Below are positions 1 to 9,380 of a stretch of 64,000 nucleotides of DNA, piece by piece. The position numbers and the translations under genes were made by a program. Under the pieces are notes generated by a model, which was given only the letters and a program-made list of their open reading frames with translations, did not search any database and had not been told where the DNA came from. The first letter of the stretch is position 1. The number at the start of each line of letters is the position of its first letter. The DNA comes from Sinorhizobium sp. BG8. Its GTDB lineage: Bacteria > Pseudomonadota > Alphaproteobacteria > Rhizobiales > Rhizobiaceae. The stretch lies in the NCBI RefSeq assembly GCF_016864555.1, contig NZ_CP044011.1:1817501-1881500 (forward strand), written 5' to 3'.

Positions 1-105
<105 letters not shown>

Positions 106-131
106 TCGGCAGAGAACGGTTCTGGAACAGG

Positions 132-166
132 AAGGCGGGTGCTTCGGCGCCCGCCTTCTTTCTTTT
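132..166 (+). terminator. Intrinsic terminator after ctaE
   Basis: An 11-bp stem (arms 132-142 and 147-157, one G-U pair) is closed by a TTCG tetraloop and followed by a pyrimidine/T-rich tract (CTTCTTTCTTTT). It lies just after the ctaE stop, so it probably separates the oxidase operon from the DUF983/SURF1 genes. Confidence 0.85.
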
Positions 167-294
167 GGGAAGGTCGGATTGGACCGCGCCGTGACCCCGG
201 GGGAGGTGAGCCCTTTGGTCGCGGTCCGCATGCTATCGCAGCGTCTGCCGATCGGCTAATGATGTCCCGCGCGGATGGAACAGAAGAATAAGAC

Positions 295-678
295 ATGAGC
301 GAAGACAGTGCGCATTACCCACCAGTGGATCCGGTCAAGGCAGGCATTCGCGGCTGCTGCCCGCGCTGCGGCGAAGGCAGGCTGTTCGAGGGCTTTCTGA
401 AGGTAAAGCCGAAGTGCGCCAATTGCGGGCTCGACTATTCCTTTGCGGACGCGGGTGACGGTCCTGTCGTCTTCGTGATCCTCATCATCGGCTTCATCGT
501 CGTGGGGGCCGCGCTATGGATGGAAGTCAATCTCGATCCGCCGTTGTGGGTTCATTTCATCCTGTGGATCCCGCTCGCGATCGTGCTCAGCCTCGCGCTG
601 ACGCGCGTCCTGAAGGGCGTGCTCATCACGCTGCAATACCGCAACAAGGCGCGGCCGGGTGAGATTGACCGTGGCTGA
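295..678 (+). CDS. DUF983 family membrane protein
   Basis: This 127-residue protein has two N-terminal CxxC pairs (CPRCGEGRLF near residues 22-31 and CANCG near 41-45) that look like a zinc ribbon. Two hydrophobic helices follow (about 60-80 and 86-108). This is the DUF983 family, which in alphaproteobacteria sits between ctaE and SURF1 and is associated with cytochrome oxidase biogenesis; its exact role is not established. The ATG at 295 opens the frame. The 3' end overlaps the start of the SURF1 gene, so the two are probably translationally coupled. Confidence 0.85.
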   Translation: MSEDSAHYPPVDPVKAGIRGCCPRCGEGRLFEGFLKVKPKCANCGLDYSFADAGDGPVVFVILIIGFIVVGAALWMEVNLDPPLWVHFILWIPLAIVLSLALTRVLKGVLITLQYRNKARPGEIDRG

Positions 679-1414
679 GCGTGGCGCCGTGCAATCTCCC
701 CGTCGCTTTCGCGCCTTGGTTTCGGGAGCGGTCGTCCTCGCCGCGCTCGCGGTCCTCGTGTCGCTTGGAACCTGGCAGTTGCAGCGTCTCCACTGGAAGG
801 AGCGGCTTCTCTCCGAGATTGCCGGTCGACGCACCGCCGCCGCCGTGTCTCTGTCCGAGCTCGAGAAGCTTGCGGCTGACGGCGAGGACATCGACTATCG
901 TCCCGTCACCGCCCAGGGAACCTATGTGAACGACGGGGAGCGCCACTTCTTCGCGACCTGGAACGGGCAGTCGGGATATTACGTCTATACGCCGCTCGCC
1001 CTTGAGAATGGGCGTTTTGTCCTCGTCAATCGCGGTTTCGTTCCCTACGAGAAGAAGAAGCCCGAGACCCGTGTCGAGGGCCAGCTTTCCGGACCGCAGA
1101 CGGTCACCGGCCTCGGTCGCGGAAGGCTCGAGGGCAAGCCCTCCTGGGTCGTGCCGGACAACGATCTCGCCGGAAACATCTTCTACTGGAAGGACCTCGA
1201 CGCAATGGCTTCGAGCGCGGGTATTCCCGCAAGCTCGCTGGTGCCGTTCTTCATCGATGCCGATGACACGCCTAATCCGGGCGGTTTGCCGGTCGGCGGA
1301 GTCACGCAGTTCGACCTCCCGAACAACCACCTGCAATACGCGTTGACCTGGTATGGCCTGGCCGTCACCCTTGTTCTCGTGAGCGGTCTCTACGTCCTCA
1401 GACGGAAGGACTGA
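659..1414 (+). CDS. SURF1 family cytochrome oxidase assembly protein
   Basis: This 251-residue protein has the SURF1 plan: an N-terminal transmembrane helix (about 20-40) followed by GTWQLQRLHWKE, a periplasmic domain with the conserved YRPV/GTY and LVNRGFVP blocks, and a second helix near the C-terminus (about 225-246). SURF1 helps insert haem a into subunit I of aa3-type oxidase in the inner membrane. The start is GTG at 659, overlapping DUF983 by 20 nt; a second GTG at 671 is an alternative. Position downstream of ctaE fits the function. Confidence 0.9.
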   Translation: MRLTVAERGAVQSPRRFRALVSGAVVLAALAVLVSLGTWQLQRLHWKERLLSEIAGRRTAAAVSLSELEKLAADGEDIDYRPVTAQGTYVNDGERHFFATWNGQSGYYVYTPLALENGRFVLVNRGFVPYEKKKPETRVEGQLSGPQTVTGLGRGRLEGKPSWVVPDNDLAGNIFYWKDLDAMASSAGIPASSLVPFFIDADDTPNPGGLPVGGVTQFDLPNNHLQYALTWYGLAVTLVLVSGLYVLRRKD

Positions 1415-1497
1415 GGGCCGGGAACCGCTCCGGTGTCTTCCAACTGCGCACATTTGTGGTAAACCCGGCGCGACTGTGTATTTTTAAACGGTAGCCA

Positions 1498-1863
1498 ATG
1501 ATTGCGCTCGCCACTGTTCTTGTTCTGCTGACTGCCATAATCCATACCGGCTTTCTGTTTATGGAAATGTTCCTCTGGACGTCGCCGCTGGCGATGGCAG
1601 CATTCGGCATGGATGACGTACAGGCGGAAGAATCGAGCTTCCTGGCCGGGAGGCATGGCGTATACAATGGCTTCCTCGCGCTTGGACTGATTTGGGGACT
1701 ACTGCATCCGGACCCGCTGTTTTCCTTCCAGCTCAAGCTTTTCTTCCTGCTCTGGGCCATCGTCGCGGCGTGCTACGGCGCGTGGTCGGTGAACCGGCGG
1801 ATTCTCTACGTGCAGGGCGTTCCGGCGATCCTTGCCTTCATCTTTGTCGCGGTGACCTACTGA
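1498..1863 (+). CDS. DUF1304 family membrane protein
   Basis: This 121-residue, almost wholly hydrophobic protein has about four transmembrane helices. The blocks [25 protein letters not shown] and the C-terminal [10 protein letters not shown] are typical of DUF1304, a family of small integral membrane proteins with no established function. It starts with ATG at 1498, 83 nt after SURF1, and its stop abuts the ispH start, so it may be co-transcribed with ispH. Confidence 0.8.
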   Translation: MIALATVLVLLTAIIHTGFLFMEMFLWTSPLAMAAFGMDDVQAEESSFLAGRHGVYNGFLALGLIWGLLHPDPLFSFQLKLFFLLWAIVAACYGAWSVNRRILYVQGVPAILAFIFVAVTY

Positions 1864-1864
1864 T

Positions 1865-2878
1865 ATGGCTTCTTCTGTCGCAAAATCTCCGCTCACGATA
1901 CGACTGTGCGGGCCGCGCGGTTTCTGCGCCGGCGTGGATCGCGCCATCCAGATCGTGGTGCTCGCGCTCAAGGCCTACGGCGCTCCGGTGTACGTCCGCC
2001 ACGAGATCGTCCACAACCGCTACGTCGTCGAAGGGCTAGAGGCCAAGGGCGCGATCTTCGTCGAGGAGCTGGATGAAATTCCGCCGGAGCACCGGTCGCA
2101 GCCGGTCGTCTTCTCGGCCCACGGCGTTCCTAAATCCGTTCCCGAGGACGCGGTTGCGCGCAATCTCTTCTATCTCGACGCGACCTGCCCGCTCGTCTCG
2201 AAAGTGCACAAGCAGGCCATGCGTCACCAGCGTCTCGGCCGCCACGTGGTCCTCATCGGCCATGCCGGCCACCCCGAGGTGATCGGCACCATGGGACAGC
2301 TGCCGGAAGGGTCGGTATCGCTCGTCGAGACCGTGGAAGATGCCGACACCTATCAGCCGATCGATCCCGACAATCTCGGCTTCGTGACGCAGACGACGCT
2401 GTCCGTCGATGATACCGCCGGTGTCATAGCGCGCCTTCAGCAGCGCTTTCCCAATCTGACGGCGCCTGCGGCCGATTCGATCTGTTACGCCACCACCAAC
2501 CGCCAGGAGGCGGTGAAACAGGCTGCCCCCGGCTGCGACCTCTTCCTCGTGGTCGGAGCGCCGAACTCGTCCAATTCCAAGCGCCTGGTCGAAGTGGCGC
2601 TCAGGGCCGGGGCGAAGAAATCCATCCTCGTCCAGCGGGCCTCCGAGATCGACTGGGACGATCTCGGTGACGTCAGGACCGTTGGCCTTTCCGCCGGCGC
2701 ATCCGCTCCCGAGGTGATCGTCAACGAGATCATCGAGGCTTTCCGCGAGCGCTACGATGCGATTGTGGAGCTTGCCGATACCGTCGAGGAGAACGAGAAT
2801 TTCCTCGTCAACCGCGAGCTTCGTAATATCGAGTTGACGGCGGGGGACATGGCCTTCGTCAACGGCGAACAGAATTGA
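1865..2878 (+). CDS. ispH: 4-hydroxy-3-methylbut-2-enyl diphosphate reductase
   Basis: IspH (LytB) catalyses the last step of the MEP isoprenoid pathway, reducing HMBPP to IPP and DMAPP with an iron-sulfur cluster. The 337-residue protein has the three expected cluster cysteines in context: [13 protein letters not shown] near the N-terminus, YLDATCPLV near residue 115, and [10 protein letters not shown] near 205. The conserved [11 protein letters not shown] and [11 protein letters not shown] blocks are also present. The ATG at 1865 gives a normal family length. It is followed by thrB and rnhA on the same strand. Confidence 0.97.
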   Translation: MASSVAKSPLTIRLCGPRGFCAGVDRAIQIVVLALKAYGAPVYVRHEIVHNRYVVEGLEAKGAIFVEELDEIPPEHRSQPVVFSAHGVPKSVPEDAVARNLFYLDATCPLVSKVHKQAMRHQRLGRHVVLIGHAGHPEVIGTMGQLPEGSVSLVETVEDADTYQPIDPDNLGFVTQTTLSVDDTAGVIARLQQRFPNLTAPAADSICYATTNRQEAVKQAAPGCDLFLVVGAPNSSNSKRLVEVALRAGAKKSILVQRASEIDWDDLGDVRTVGLSAGASAPEVIVNEIIEAFRERYDAIVELADTVEENENFLVNRELRNIELTAGDMAFVNGEQN

Positions 2879-2983
2879 CAATGGCGGATACCGGCGGCTA
2901 CCTCCTGCGCTTGCGGCGAGAGTCGATGCGCAGGCCTCGTCCTCTATTGCTCCCGACGTTCCCAAAAGCGTGAGACCGACATC

Positions 2984-3949
2984 TTGGCAGTCTATACCGA
3001 TATCACCGAGGACGACCTCGCCCGCTTCCTGACCGCCTATGACACGGGCACGCTCACCTCGTACAAGGGCATTGCGGAAGGCGTGGAGAATTCCAACTTC
3101 CTCCTTCACACCACGAAGGGCGCCTTCATCCTCACGCTCTACGAAAAGCGCGTCGATCCGAACGATCTGCCTTTCTTTCTGGGCCTGATGCACCATCTCG
3201 CCGATCGCGGCGTTTCCTGCCCGCTGCCGCTGCCTCGCAAGGACGGTAAGCTGCTTGGCGAGCTTTCCGGGCGCCCCGCTGCAATGATCTCGTTCCTCGA
3301 GGGCATGTGGCTGCGCAAGCCCGCCGTCAGGCATTGCCATGAGGTCGGGCGGGCGCTTGCGCAGATGCATGTCGCAGGCGAGGGGTTCGACCTGACACGG
3401 CACAACGCGCTCTCTGTCGGCGGCTGGCGTCCGCTGTGGGACCGGTCTTCGGAACGTGCCGACGAAGTGGAGGCGGGGCTCCAGGGCGAGATCGCGGACG
3501 AGCTCGACCATCTGGAAGCACTATGGCCGAGCGATCTTCCCGGCGGTGTCATCCATGCCGATCTCTTCCCTGACAACGTCTTCTTCATCGGCGACCAGCT
3601 TTCCGGCCTCATCGACTTCTATTTCGCCTGCAACGACCTGCTCGCCTATGACGTGTCGATCTGCCTCAATGCCTGGTGCTTCGAGAAGGATGGCTCGTTC
3701 AATCTCACCAAGGGCATGGCCCTGCTTTCGGGTTACGAGAGCATCCGGCCGCTCTCTGAAGCAGAGGCAAATGCACTGCCGCTGCTCGCGCGCGGCTCTG
3801 CCCTGCGCTTTTTCCTCACGCGGCTCTATGACTGGCTGACGACGCCGCCGGGAGCCCTGGTCGTGAAGAAGGATCCGCTGGAATATCTGAGGAAGCTGCG
3901 GTTCCACCGGCAGGTCGGATCGCCCGCAGAGTATGGGCTCGTTCGATGA
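2984..3949 (+). CDS. thrB: Homoserine kinase (APH-fold ThrB)
   Basis: This phosphorylates L-homoserine to O-phosphohomoserine in threonine synthesis. The 321-residue protein belongs to the aminoglycoside-phosphotransferase-fold ThrB type rather than the GHMP type. It shows the N-terminal [18 protein letters not shown] block, the catalytic loop [15 protein letters not shown] (about residues 186-200) and the metal-binding IDFYFA. The start is TTG at 2984, giving [12 protein letters not shown], the expected family N-terminus; no ATG fits better. Its stop overlaps the rnhA start by 4 nt (ATGA). Threonine synthase is encoded about 12 kb downstream. Confidence 0.95.
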   Translation: MAVYTDITEDDLARFLTAYDTGTLTSYKGIAEGVENSNFLLHTTKGAFILTLYEKRVDPNDLPFFLGLMHHLADRGVSCPLPLPRKDGKLLGELSGRPAAMISFLEGMWLRKPAVRHCHEVGRALAQMHVAGEGFDLTRHNALSVGGWRPLWDRSSERADEVEAGLQGEIADELDHLEALWPSDLPGGVIHADLFPDNVFFIGDQLSGLIDFYFACNDLLAYDVSICLNAWCFEKDGSFNLTKGMALLSGYESIRPLSEAEANALPLLARGSALRFFLTRLYDWLTTPPGALVVKKDPLEYLRKLRFHRQVGSPAEYGLVR

Positions 3950-4386
3950 AGCATGTGGATATATTTACCGACGGTGCCTGTTCGGGAAATCCAGGCCCCG
4001 GTGGCTGGGGCGCGGTGCTGCGCTATGGCGACGTCGAGAAGGAACTTTCCGGCGGTGAGGCGGCGACTACAAACAACCGCATGGAACTGATGGCCGCCAT
4101 CACGGCGCTGAGCGCGCTCAAGGCTCCCTGCGAGGTCGACCTCTATACCGACTCCAAATACGTCATGGACGGCATTGAGAAGTGGATCCATGGCTGGAAG
4201 CGCAACGGCTGGAAGACCGCGGACAAGAAGCCGGTGAAGAACGGCGAGCTCTGGCAGGCGCTGGATGAAGCGCGGGGCAGGCACAAGGTGACGCTGCACT
4301 GGGTGAAGGGCCACGCCGGCCATCCCGAAAATGAACGGGCGGACGAACTGGCCCGCATGGGCATGGAACCCTTCAAGCGACGCTAG
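3946..4386 (+). CDS. rnhA: Ribonuclease HI
   Basis: This cytoplasmic endonuclease cleaves RNA in RNA-DNA hybrids. The 146-residue protein carries the full acidic active-site set in family context: [17 protein letters not shown] (first Asp), [10 protein letters not shown] (Glu), [12 protein letters not shown] (Asp) and the C-terminal [10 protein letters not shown] (last Asp). [11 protein letters not shown] supplies the conserved His loop. It overlaps thrB by 4 nt and is probably translated from the same message. Length is normal for bacterial type 1 RNase H. Confidence 0.97.
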   Translation: MKHVDIFTDGACSGNPGPGGWGAVLRYGDVEKELSGGEAATTNNRMELMAAITALSALKAPCEVDLYTDSKYVMDGIEKWIHGWKRNGWKTADKKPVKNGELWQALDEARGRHKVTLHWVKGHAGHPENERADELARMGMEPFKRR

Positions 4387-4589
4387 CGCGCGTTGCCGCT
4401 AAACTGCCTCAACACAGTCTGGAAGATTTCCGGCTTCCCTGAGAGACGGCTGTTTCCCGACCCTGTGTCCGTATTCAATTGCGGGCGCACGGCTGCCCGT
4501 GGCTGCTGGGCACGCTTCCTGAAATCTCTCCGGCCGTTCATTGCAACCGGACACGGCGTCACGCGCCCATGAGCGGATATTACAAACGA

Positions 4590-4622
4590 AATTGCCCGGG
4601 TTTGACCCCCGGGCAATTGCTT
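4590..4622. terminator. Bidirectional hairpin between rnhA and the MFS gene
   Basis: A perfect 10-bp inverted repeat (ATTGCCCGGG / CCCGGGCAAT, arms 4591-4600 and 4608-4617) with a 7-nt loop is followed by GCTTTTC on +. It lies between convergent rnhA (+) and the MFS gene (-) and could end both transcripts. I see no gene in the remaining 4387-4648 spacer. Confidence 0.7.
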
Positions 4623-4648
4623 TTCTGTGTTCCGCCTGCGGGCCAGAC

Positions 4649-5971
4649 TTATGCCTGCACGGGTTCCCGGATCTTCCCGGCGATCGAGAAGGCGAGAATT
4701 CCTGACAGCAGCATCAGTCCGCCGACGATGAACATCGGCAGTTCGTAGACGCCGGTCGCATCCTTCACGAGGCCGGTGACATAGGGAGCGGCGAAGCCGG
4801 CGATGTTGCCGATCGTGTTGATGAGCGCGATGCCTGCCGCCGCTGCCGGACCTGCCAGGAAGCGGGACGGAATGGCCCAGAAGTTCGGGAGCGCCGAGAA
4901 GATCGAGCATGCCGTGATGGTGATTGCCAGCACCGTTGCCTCGGGCGAATTCATGAGGAGCGCGGTCGGAATGCTTGCGGCACCGACGATCGCCGGAATG
5001 CCGATATGCCAGGCCTTAACGCCACGGCGGGCTGCATCACGGCTCCAGAAGAACAGCGCGACGGCGGCCGGCAGGTAGGGGATCGCGGTGATCAGGCCCT
5101 TGTCGAACACGTCGAACTTGGTGCCGAACTTCGCTTCGAAGCCGGCAATGATCGTCGGCAGGAAGAAGGCGAGTGCATAGAGGCCGTAGATGAAGCCGAA
5201 GTAGATCACCGAGAGCAGCCATACACGGCCATCCGTCAGTGCCAGTCCCGTCATCTTGCCGTGGGCGTGTGCCTTGGCCTTTTCTTCCTTGGCGAGCTCG
5301 GCATTGAGCCAGTTCTTCTCTTCCTGCGTCAGCCACTTCGCATCGTCGGGCTTGTCGGAGAGATAGAACCAGGCAACGACACCGACGACGATCGCGGGAA
5401 CAGCGACGCCGAAGAACATGATGCGCCAGCCTTCAAGGCCGAATGCGCCGTGGGCCTGGATGAGCAGGGCGGCGAGCGGTGCACCGACGACGGTCGTCAG
5501 CGGCTGGGCGATGTAGAACAGCGCAAGGATCTTGTTGCGGTGCCGTGCAGGGACCCACATGCTGAGGAAGAGGATCGCTCCGGGGAAGAACCCGGCCTCG
5601 GCCACGCCGAGCAGGAAGCGGAGCACATAAAGTTCCGTAGCACTGCTGACCCAGGTGAACAGCAGGGCGACGATGCCCCAGGTCACCATGATGCGAGCCA
5701 GCCACCGGCGCGCGCCGTACTTGTGAAGCGCGAGGTTGCTGGGAATCTCGAGAACGATGTAGCCGAAGAAGAAAATGCCGGCCGCAAAGCCGAATTGCGC
5801 GGCCGTCAGCGCGAGATCGTTGGTCATGCCGTTGGGGCCGGCAAACGAGATCGCGGTACGGTCGAGAAAGTTGATGAAGAACATCAGGGCGATGAAGGGC
5901 ACCAGCCTGCGCGAGATCTTGCTGATAGCCGATCTCTCGACCTGTGAGTTATTGTGGACTGCTGCGTCCAT
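4649..5971 (-). CDS. MFS transporter, anion:cation symporter (ACS) type
   Basis: This 440-residue, twelve-helix major facilitator protein has the loop GARRWLARIMVTWG (motif-A-like) after helix 2 and RFLLGVAEAGFFPG in helix 4. These are characteristic of the ACS subfamily, whose members take up carboxylates and sugar acids; the substrate cannot be named from sequence. I placed the start at ATG 5971 (MDAAVHNNSQ) because a GGGAGG Shine-Dalgarno lies upstream; the frame stays open a further 26 codons. A LysR regulator is transcribed divergently, so uptake is probably controlled by that regulator and its co-inducer. Confidence 0.9.
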   Translation of the reverse strand: MDAAVHNNSQVERSAISKISRRLVPFIALMFFINFLDRTAISFAGPNGMTNDLALTAAQFGFAAGIFFFGYIVLEIPSNLALHKYGARRWLARIMVTWGIVALLFTWVSSATELYVLRFLLGVAEAGFFPGAILFLSMWVPARHRNKILALFYIAQPLTTVVGAPLAALLIQAHGAFGLEGWRIMFFGVAVPAIVVGVVAWFYLSDKPDDAKWLTQEEKNWLNAELAKEEKAKAHAHGKMTGLALTDGRVWLLSVIYFGFIYGLYALAFFLPTIIAGFEAKFGTKFDVFDKGLITAIPYLPAAVALFFWSRDAARRGVKAWHIGIPAIVGAASIPTALLMNSPEATVLAITITACSIFSALPNFWAIPSRFLAGPAAAAGIALINTIGNIAGFAAPYVTGLVKDATGVYELPMFIVGGLMLLSGILAFSIAGKIREPVQA

Positions 5972-6150
5972 GAACGAACCTCCCTGGGTTTTCGCTGCAA
6001 TGTTTGGAGAGAGTGATCGTTCGAACTGCGGCAATGAAGCGGAATCCAAGATTCCCTTCCGTCTCCTGCCCGTTATCTGCCTGCCTCCAAATTGCCGCGA
6101 GTCCTAACGGAGTGTATACAGTGCCCGCAAGCGATTAAAAATCGTCATCG

Positions 6151-6167
6151 TGTGAAGAAAAGTCACA
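6151..6167. promoter_or_regulatory. Dyad operator candidate in the MFS/LysR divergent region
   Basis: TGTGA (6151-6155) and TCACA (6163-6167) form a perfect inverted repeat with a 7-nt spacer. It is nested inside CGTGT (6149) and ACACG (6168-6172). It sits about 25 bp upstream of the LysR start, where autoregulatory LysR sites are usual. The spacing is one base longer than the CRP consensus. Binding is inferred from symmetry and position only. Confidence 0.5.
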
Positions 6168-6192
6168 ACACGACGTGGCGGGAGTAACCAGT

Positions 6193-7092
6193 TTGAGCCG
6201 AACGATGCCATCTATGAATGCGCTCAGGGCCTTTGAGGCGACGGCGCGCCACCGTTCCATGACGCTTGCTGCCGATGAGCTGTGCGTCACGCATGGGGCG
6301 GTCAGCCGGCACATAAAGTCACTTGAGGAGACACTCGGCGTCGTGTTGCTCAACAGGAAGGCGAGAACGACCGAGCCCACTCCAGAAGGTATACGCCTTG
6401 CCGAGGGGCTCGCCAGTGCCTTCAGCCTGATGCAGGCGAGTGTGGACAGGGTCCGGCCCGCGCCGCTCACCTTGTCCTGCTCGTCCTCGATCATGATGAG
6501 CTGGATCATCCCGCGGATTTCGAGGTTCCACGATCTTCATCCGAACATCGAGCTGCAGTTCAACATGAACTACGATCGCATCGATTTCGTGCGCGACAAG
6601 ATCAGCATTGCAATCCGGACGAACGTCATCGCACCGCCGGACGACGCGATCATTCGCGAGCTTTCGGGTGAGTGGATCGGGCCGGTCTGCGCCCCCCAGT
6701 ATCTGGAAGCCTCGGGCCTCGGTGCGCCTGAGGACATGGAAAAGGCGCTTCTCCTGTCCACGAGAACCCGTCCCGAGGCGCTCATCGATTGGCAGAAGGC
6801 TGCAGGCTACGAAGGGCTCTCTCTGGAGCCGAAGGCGGAATTCGATCACTTCTACCTGCTGATCCAGGCGGCAGCCTGTGGCCTGGGCGTTGCGGTCGTG
6901 CCGCGCATGCTGGTGCTGGATCAGATTCAATCCGGCCGCCTTGTGGCGCCGTTCGGCTTCAGGCCGGGACCCCGTCGTCTTCTGCTCTGGATCGCGCCGC
7001 ACCTCGTGGGGCGACCCGACACGTTGGCGATCGAGAACTGGCTCACCCGCGAGATACACAGCAGCGCGGGCGAGCCGAGGGACGCTTTCTAG
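6193..7092 (+). CDS. LysR family transcriptional regulator (GcvA-like)
   Basis: The N-terminal winged helix-turn-helix (MNALRAFEATARHRSMTLAA through VTHGAVSRHIKSLEETLG) is followed by a LysR substrate-binding domain ending in ALLWIAP-like residues. It resembles the GcvA group. Three starts are possible: GTG 6175, TTG 6193 and ATG 6205. I chose TTG 6193 because GGAG lies 8 nt upstream; ATG 6205 has no good Shine-Dalgarno. It is divergent from the MFS gene and probably regulates it. Its 3' end overlaps the convergent peroxiredoxin stop by 4 nt. Confidence 0.9.
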   Translation: MSRTMPSMNALRAFEATARHRSMTLAADELCVTHGAVSRHIKSLEETLGVVLLNRKARTTEPTPEGIRLAEGLASAFSLMQASVDRVRPAPLTLSCSSSIMMSWIIPRISRFHDLHPNIELQFNMNYDRIDFVRDKISIAIRTNVIAPPDDAIIRELSGEWIGPVCAPQYLEASGLGAPEDMEKALLLSTRTRPEALIDWQKAAGYEGLSLEPKAEFDHFYLLIQAAACGLGVAVVPRMLVLDQIQSGRLVAPFGFRPGPRRLLLWIAPHLVGRPDTLAIENWLTREIHSSAGEPRDAF

Positions 7093-7574
7093 AGCTGCTC
7101 GAGCATCGCGGCCGCGGCGGAAACGGTCGCCTGGCCCGGATTTTCCTCGACGTTCAGCGACTTCACGACGCCGTCTTCGACAAGCATCGAGTACCGCTTG
7201 GAGCGAACGCCGAGCGTGCCGGCCGATAGGTCGATGTCCATGCCGAGAGCCTTGGTGAAAGCCGCATCCCAATCGGCGAGGAAGCGGATCTTGCCGGCGC
7301 CTCCGGTGGAGTTGGCCCAAGCGCCCATCACGTGGTGATCGTTGACGGCCACCACGAAGATGTCGTTCACGCCCTTGGCGAGGATGGCATCCCGGTTTTC
7401 GAGATAGCCGGGCAGGTGGTTGAGGGAGCAGGTCGGCGTGAAGGCGCCGGGGACCGCGAAGATCACGACGCGCTTGCCCTTGAAGAGCTCGGAGGTCGTT
7501 GTATCCACCGGTCCGTCCGGCGTGCGCTCCCTGATCTTGAGGTCGGGCAGCTGGCTTCCAACGGCAATGGTCAC
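7089..7574 (-). CDS. Peroxiredoxin, Prx5 family
   Basis: This 161-residue thiol peroxidase reduces hydrogen and organic peroxides. The peroxidatic cysteine lies in the invariant PGAFTPTCS motif near residue 50. The FVVAVNDHHVMGAW and LSVEENPG-like (LNVEENPGQ) blocks place it in the Prx5/AHP1 group, which often uses glutathione or glutaredoxin as reductant. It is complete from ATG 7574. It lies 89 nt downstream of a DsbD-N protein on the same strand, so a shared redox role is possible but not shown. Confidence 0.95.
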   Translation of the reverse strand: MTIAVGSQLPDLKIRERTPDGPVDTTTSELFKGKRVVIFAVPGAFTPTCSLNHLPGYLENRDAILAKGVNDIFVVAVNDHHVMGAWANSTGGAGKIRFLADWDAAFTKALGMDIDLSAGTLGVRSKRYSMLVEDGVVKSLNVEENPGQATVSAAAAMLEQL

Positions 7575-7663
7575 GGTCGTTCTCCTCGTTCTTGGGTATC
7601 AACAGTCCTGCACTGGAACGGTGGTGTTCGAGCGGCAGTCTGACGGCGCACTATAGGGGATGG

Positions 7664-8488
7664 TCAATCGAGGACAAGCGGCGTTTCCATCGTTCTGGCG
7701 CCGCTTCGCACCGTCAGCAGGAGCTGTGCTGTCTTGCCATCGGCAGCCTTCGGCTTGCGCACCAGGGGGACCTCGTAGCTGTAGCTGCCGTCGCCCTGGC
7801 CGGTGGGCCGGGCAACACCGAACTGGAAACCCTCCGGTCCAGATACCAGGACTTCGGGCGGCGCACCGTCGTCGTCCGGCGCACGGAACATGACCGAGAG
7901 CGTCTTGCCGTCTCCGCTCCAGGACGCGGATGTGGCTCGAAAATCCTCACTGGCCCGCTCCGGCAGGCGTGCTTCTGCGTCGTCCAGCGCGGCAATCTCC
8001 AGCGGATTGGCAAAGCTTTCCGCGCCGACGTCCACCGAGAGCTCGGCCTGCACGGGCACGCAGATCTCGTCGCAGATACCGAGGAAAACCGAGGCCTTGA
8101 TCGTGTCCGCACGGGCGCCCGGCGATTGCCTCAGCTTGAGCGGCAGGGCGACTGAATGGTCGTAGGCGATGTAGCGGGTGGCGCCATCATCGAATTGCCG
8201 CGGCATGGGAAAGCCGGTGCCTTCGAGTGTCACGCCCGGTGTGCCCTTGACATCGATGACAGGTGGAATGCCGCTTTCGCCGGGATCGCGCCAGTAGGTT
8301 TTCCAGCCGGGCTGCAGGCGGATGTCGAGCATTGCGCGGATGCTGCCGTCCTCTGCGGCGGGTAGCGCCACGAGCCGGATCCTGCCGCCTTCGCTTTCGT
8401 ACCACTCCGAGCTGGCGGCAGCGGCCTGGGAGAGCGGTGCGAGACTGAGGCAGAGTGCGAGGAGGTGAGGGCGCCAGGGCATCGTCAT
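7664..8488 (-). CDS. DsbD N-terminal-domain protein (periplasmic)
   Basis: This 274-residue protein has a signal peptide (hydrophobic stretch about 8-24, AAA cleavage region). A single DsbC/DsbD-N-like immunoglobulin-fold domain follows: WYESEGGRIRLVAL, PGWKTYWRDPGESGIPP, and the redox pair in LGICDEICVPVQAEL. DsbD alpha domains pass electrons from cytoplasmic thioredoxin to periplasmic partners. Here the membrane and thioredoxin-like parts of DsbD are absent, so the electron donor would have to be another protein. It is upstream of the peroxiredoxin on the same strand. Confidence 0.8.
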   Translation of the reverse strand: MTMPWRPHLLALCLSLAPLSQAAAASSEWYESEGGRIRLVALPAAEDGSIRAMLDIRLQPGWKTYWRDPGESGIPPVIDVKGTPGVTLEGTGFPMPRQFDDGATRYIAYDHSVALPLKLRQSPGARADTIKASVFLGICDEICVPVQAELSVDVGAESFANPLEIAALDDAEARLPERASEDFRATSASWSGDGKTLSVMFRAPDDDGAPPEVLVSGPEGFQFGVARPTGQGDGSYSYEVPLVRKPKAADGKTAQLLLTVRSGARTMETPLVLD

Positions 8489-8675
8489 GCGGGAGGTGTA
8501 GCGCCGCCGTCGTCCGCTTTCCAGCGAGATTTATGTTCGGCTGATCATATTCACTTGATTGATTCGCTTCCGGACCTAGTTGCTTCCTTGTGCTCCACGG
8601 CAGATTGCACGCGATATTGCAAGAAACGCGGATAAGGTTCTTTCCATTTGGCCGCGAATTGATAGGCTGTTTTCC

Positions 8676-9280
8676 ATGGCTATGTCGGTTTTGAAGAACA
8701 GACGGGAGCGAGGTTTCCTTGACGGTCAGTTCCTGATCGCCATGCCGGGAATGCTCGACTCCAATTTTGCCCGCAGCGTGGTCTACATCTGCGCCCATTC
8801 CGAGGATGGAGCCATGGGCTTCATCATCAACAGAGCGCAGCAGTTGAGCTTCTCCGACGTCTTGCTGCATCTTCAGCTCGTGCAGGAGGACGATGTGATC
8901 CGACTGCCGGGCCGCACCAGGGATTTCCCCATTCGATCCGGCGGTCCCGTCGAAAGCGGGCGCGGCTTCGTACTCCATTCGGACGACTACATGTCTGAAT
9001 CGAGCATCCCCGTCAGCGATGACATCTGCCTGACGGCGACGCTCGACATCGTTCGGGCGATCTCCCGGGGCAGGGACCGAAGCGTGGCCTGATGATGCTG
9101 GGCTATGCCGGCTGGGGTGCCGGTCAGCTTGAGAATGAAATCACGTCGAATGGTTGGCTGACCTGCCCGGCCCACGAGGACCTGATCTTCGATGTCGGGC
9201 TCGAGGACAAGTACGACCGCGCGCTCGCCCTGATGGGCGTGACGCCGGCGATGCTGTCGACCGAGGCCGGACACGCCTGA
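8676..9280 (+). pseudogene. YqgE/AlgH family protein (UPF0301), frameshifted
   Basis: The first frame (ATG 8676 to TGA 9092) encodes the YqgE N-terminus: [23 protein letters not shown] and the GGPV block. It then stops at RGRDRSVA. The family's C-terminal half ([17 protein letters not shown] onward) continues in the next frame to 9280. Inserting one G in the GGGG run at 9067-9070 restores [19 protein letters not shown], the normal family sequence, so one base is missing. Because the rest is intact and the family is conserved, a sequencing error is more likely than a dead gene. YqgE function is unknown. Confidence 0.85.
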
Positions 9281-9380
9281 CCCCTGAAACACCTTGCGTC
9301 CCGGAACATGTCCGTGCCGTTGGCGTTAACGGCGCAGGCGAGACATCGTGCCTTCGCCTGCGATTATCTTCGGGGACAGT

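Noticed and set aside
2036-3511. 491-codon open frame on the minus strand over ispH and thrB
   Set aside because: It runs antisense to two well-supported genes, has no domain match and is typical of shadow frames in high-GC DNA.
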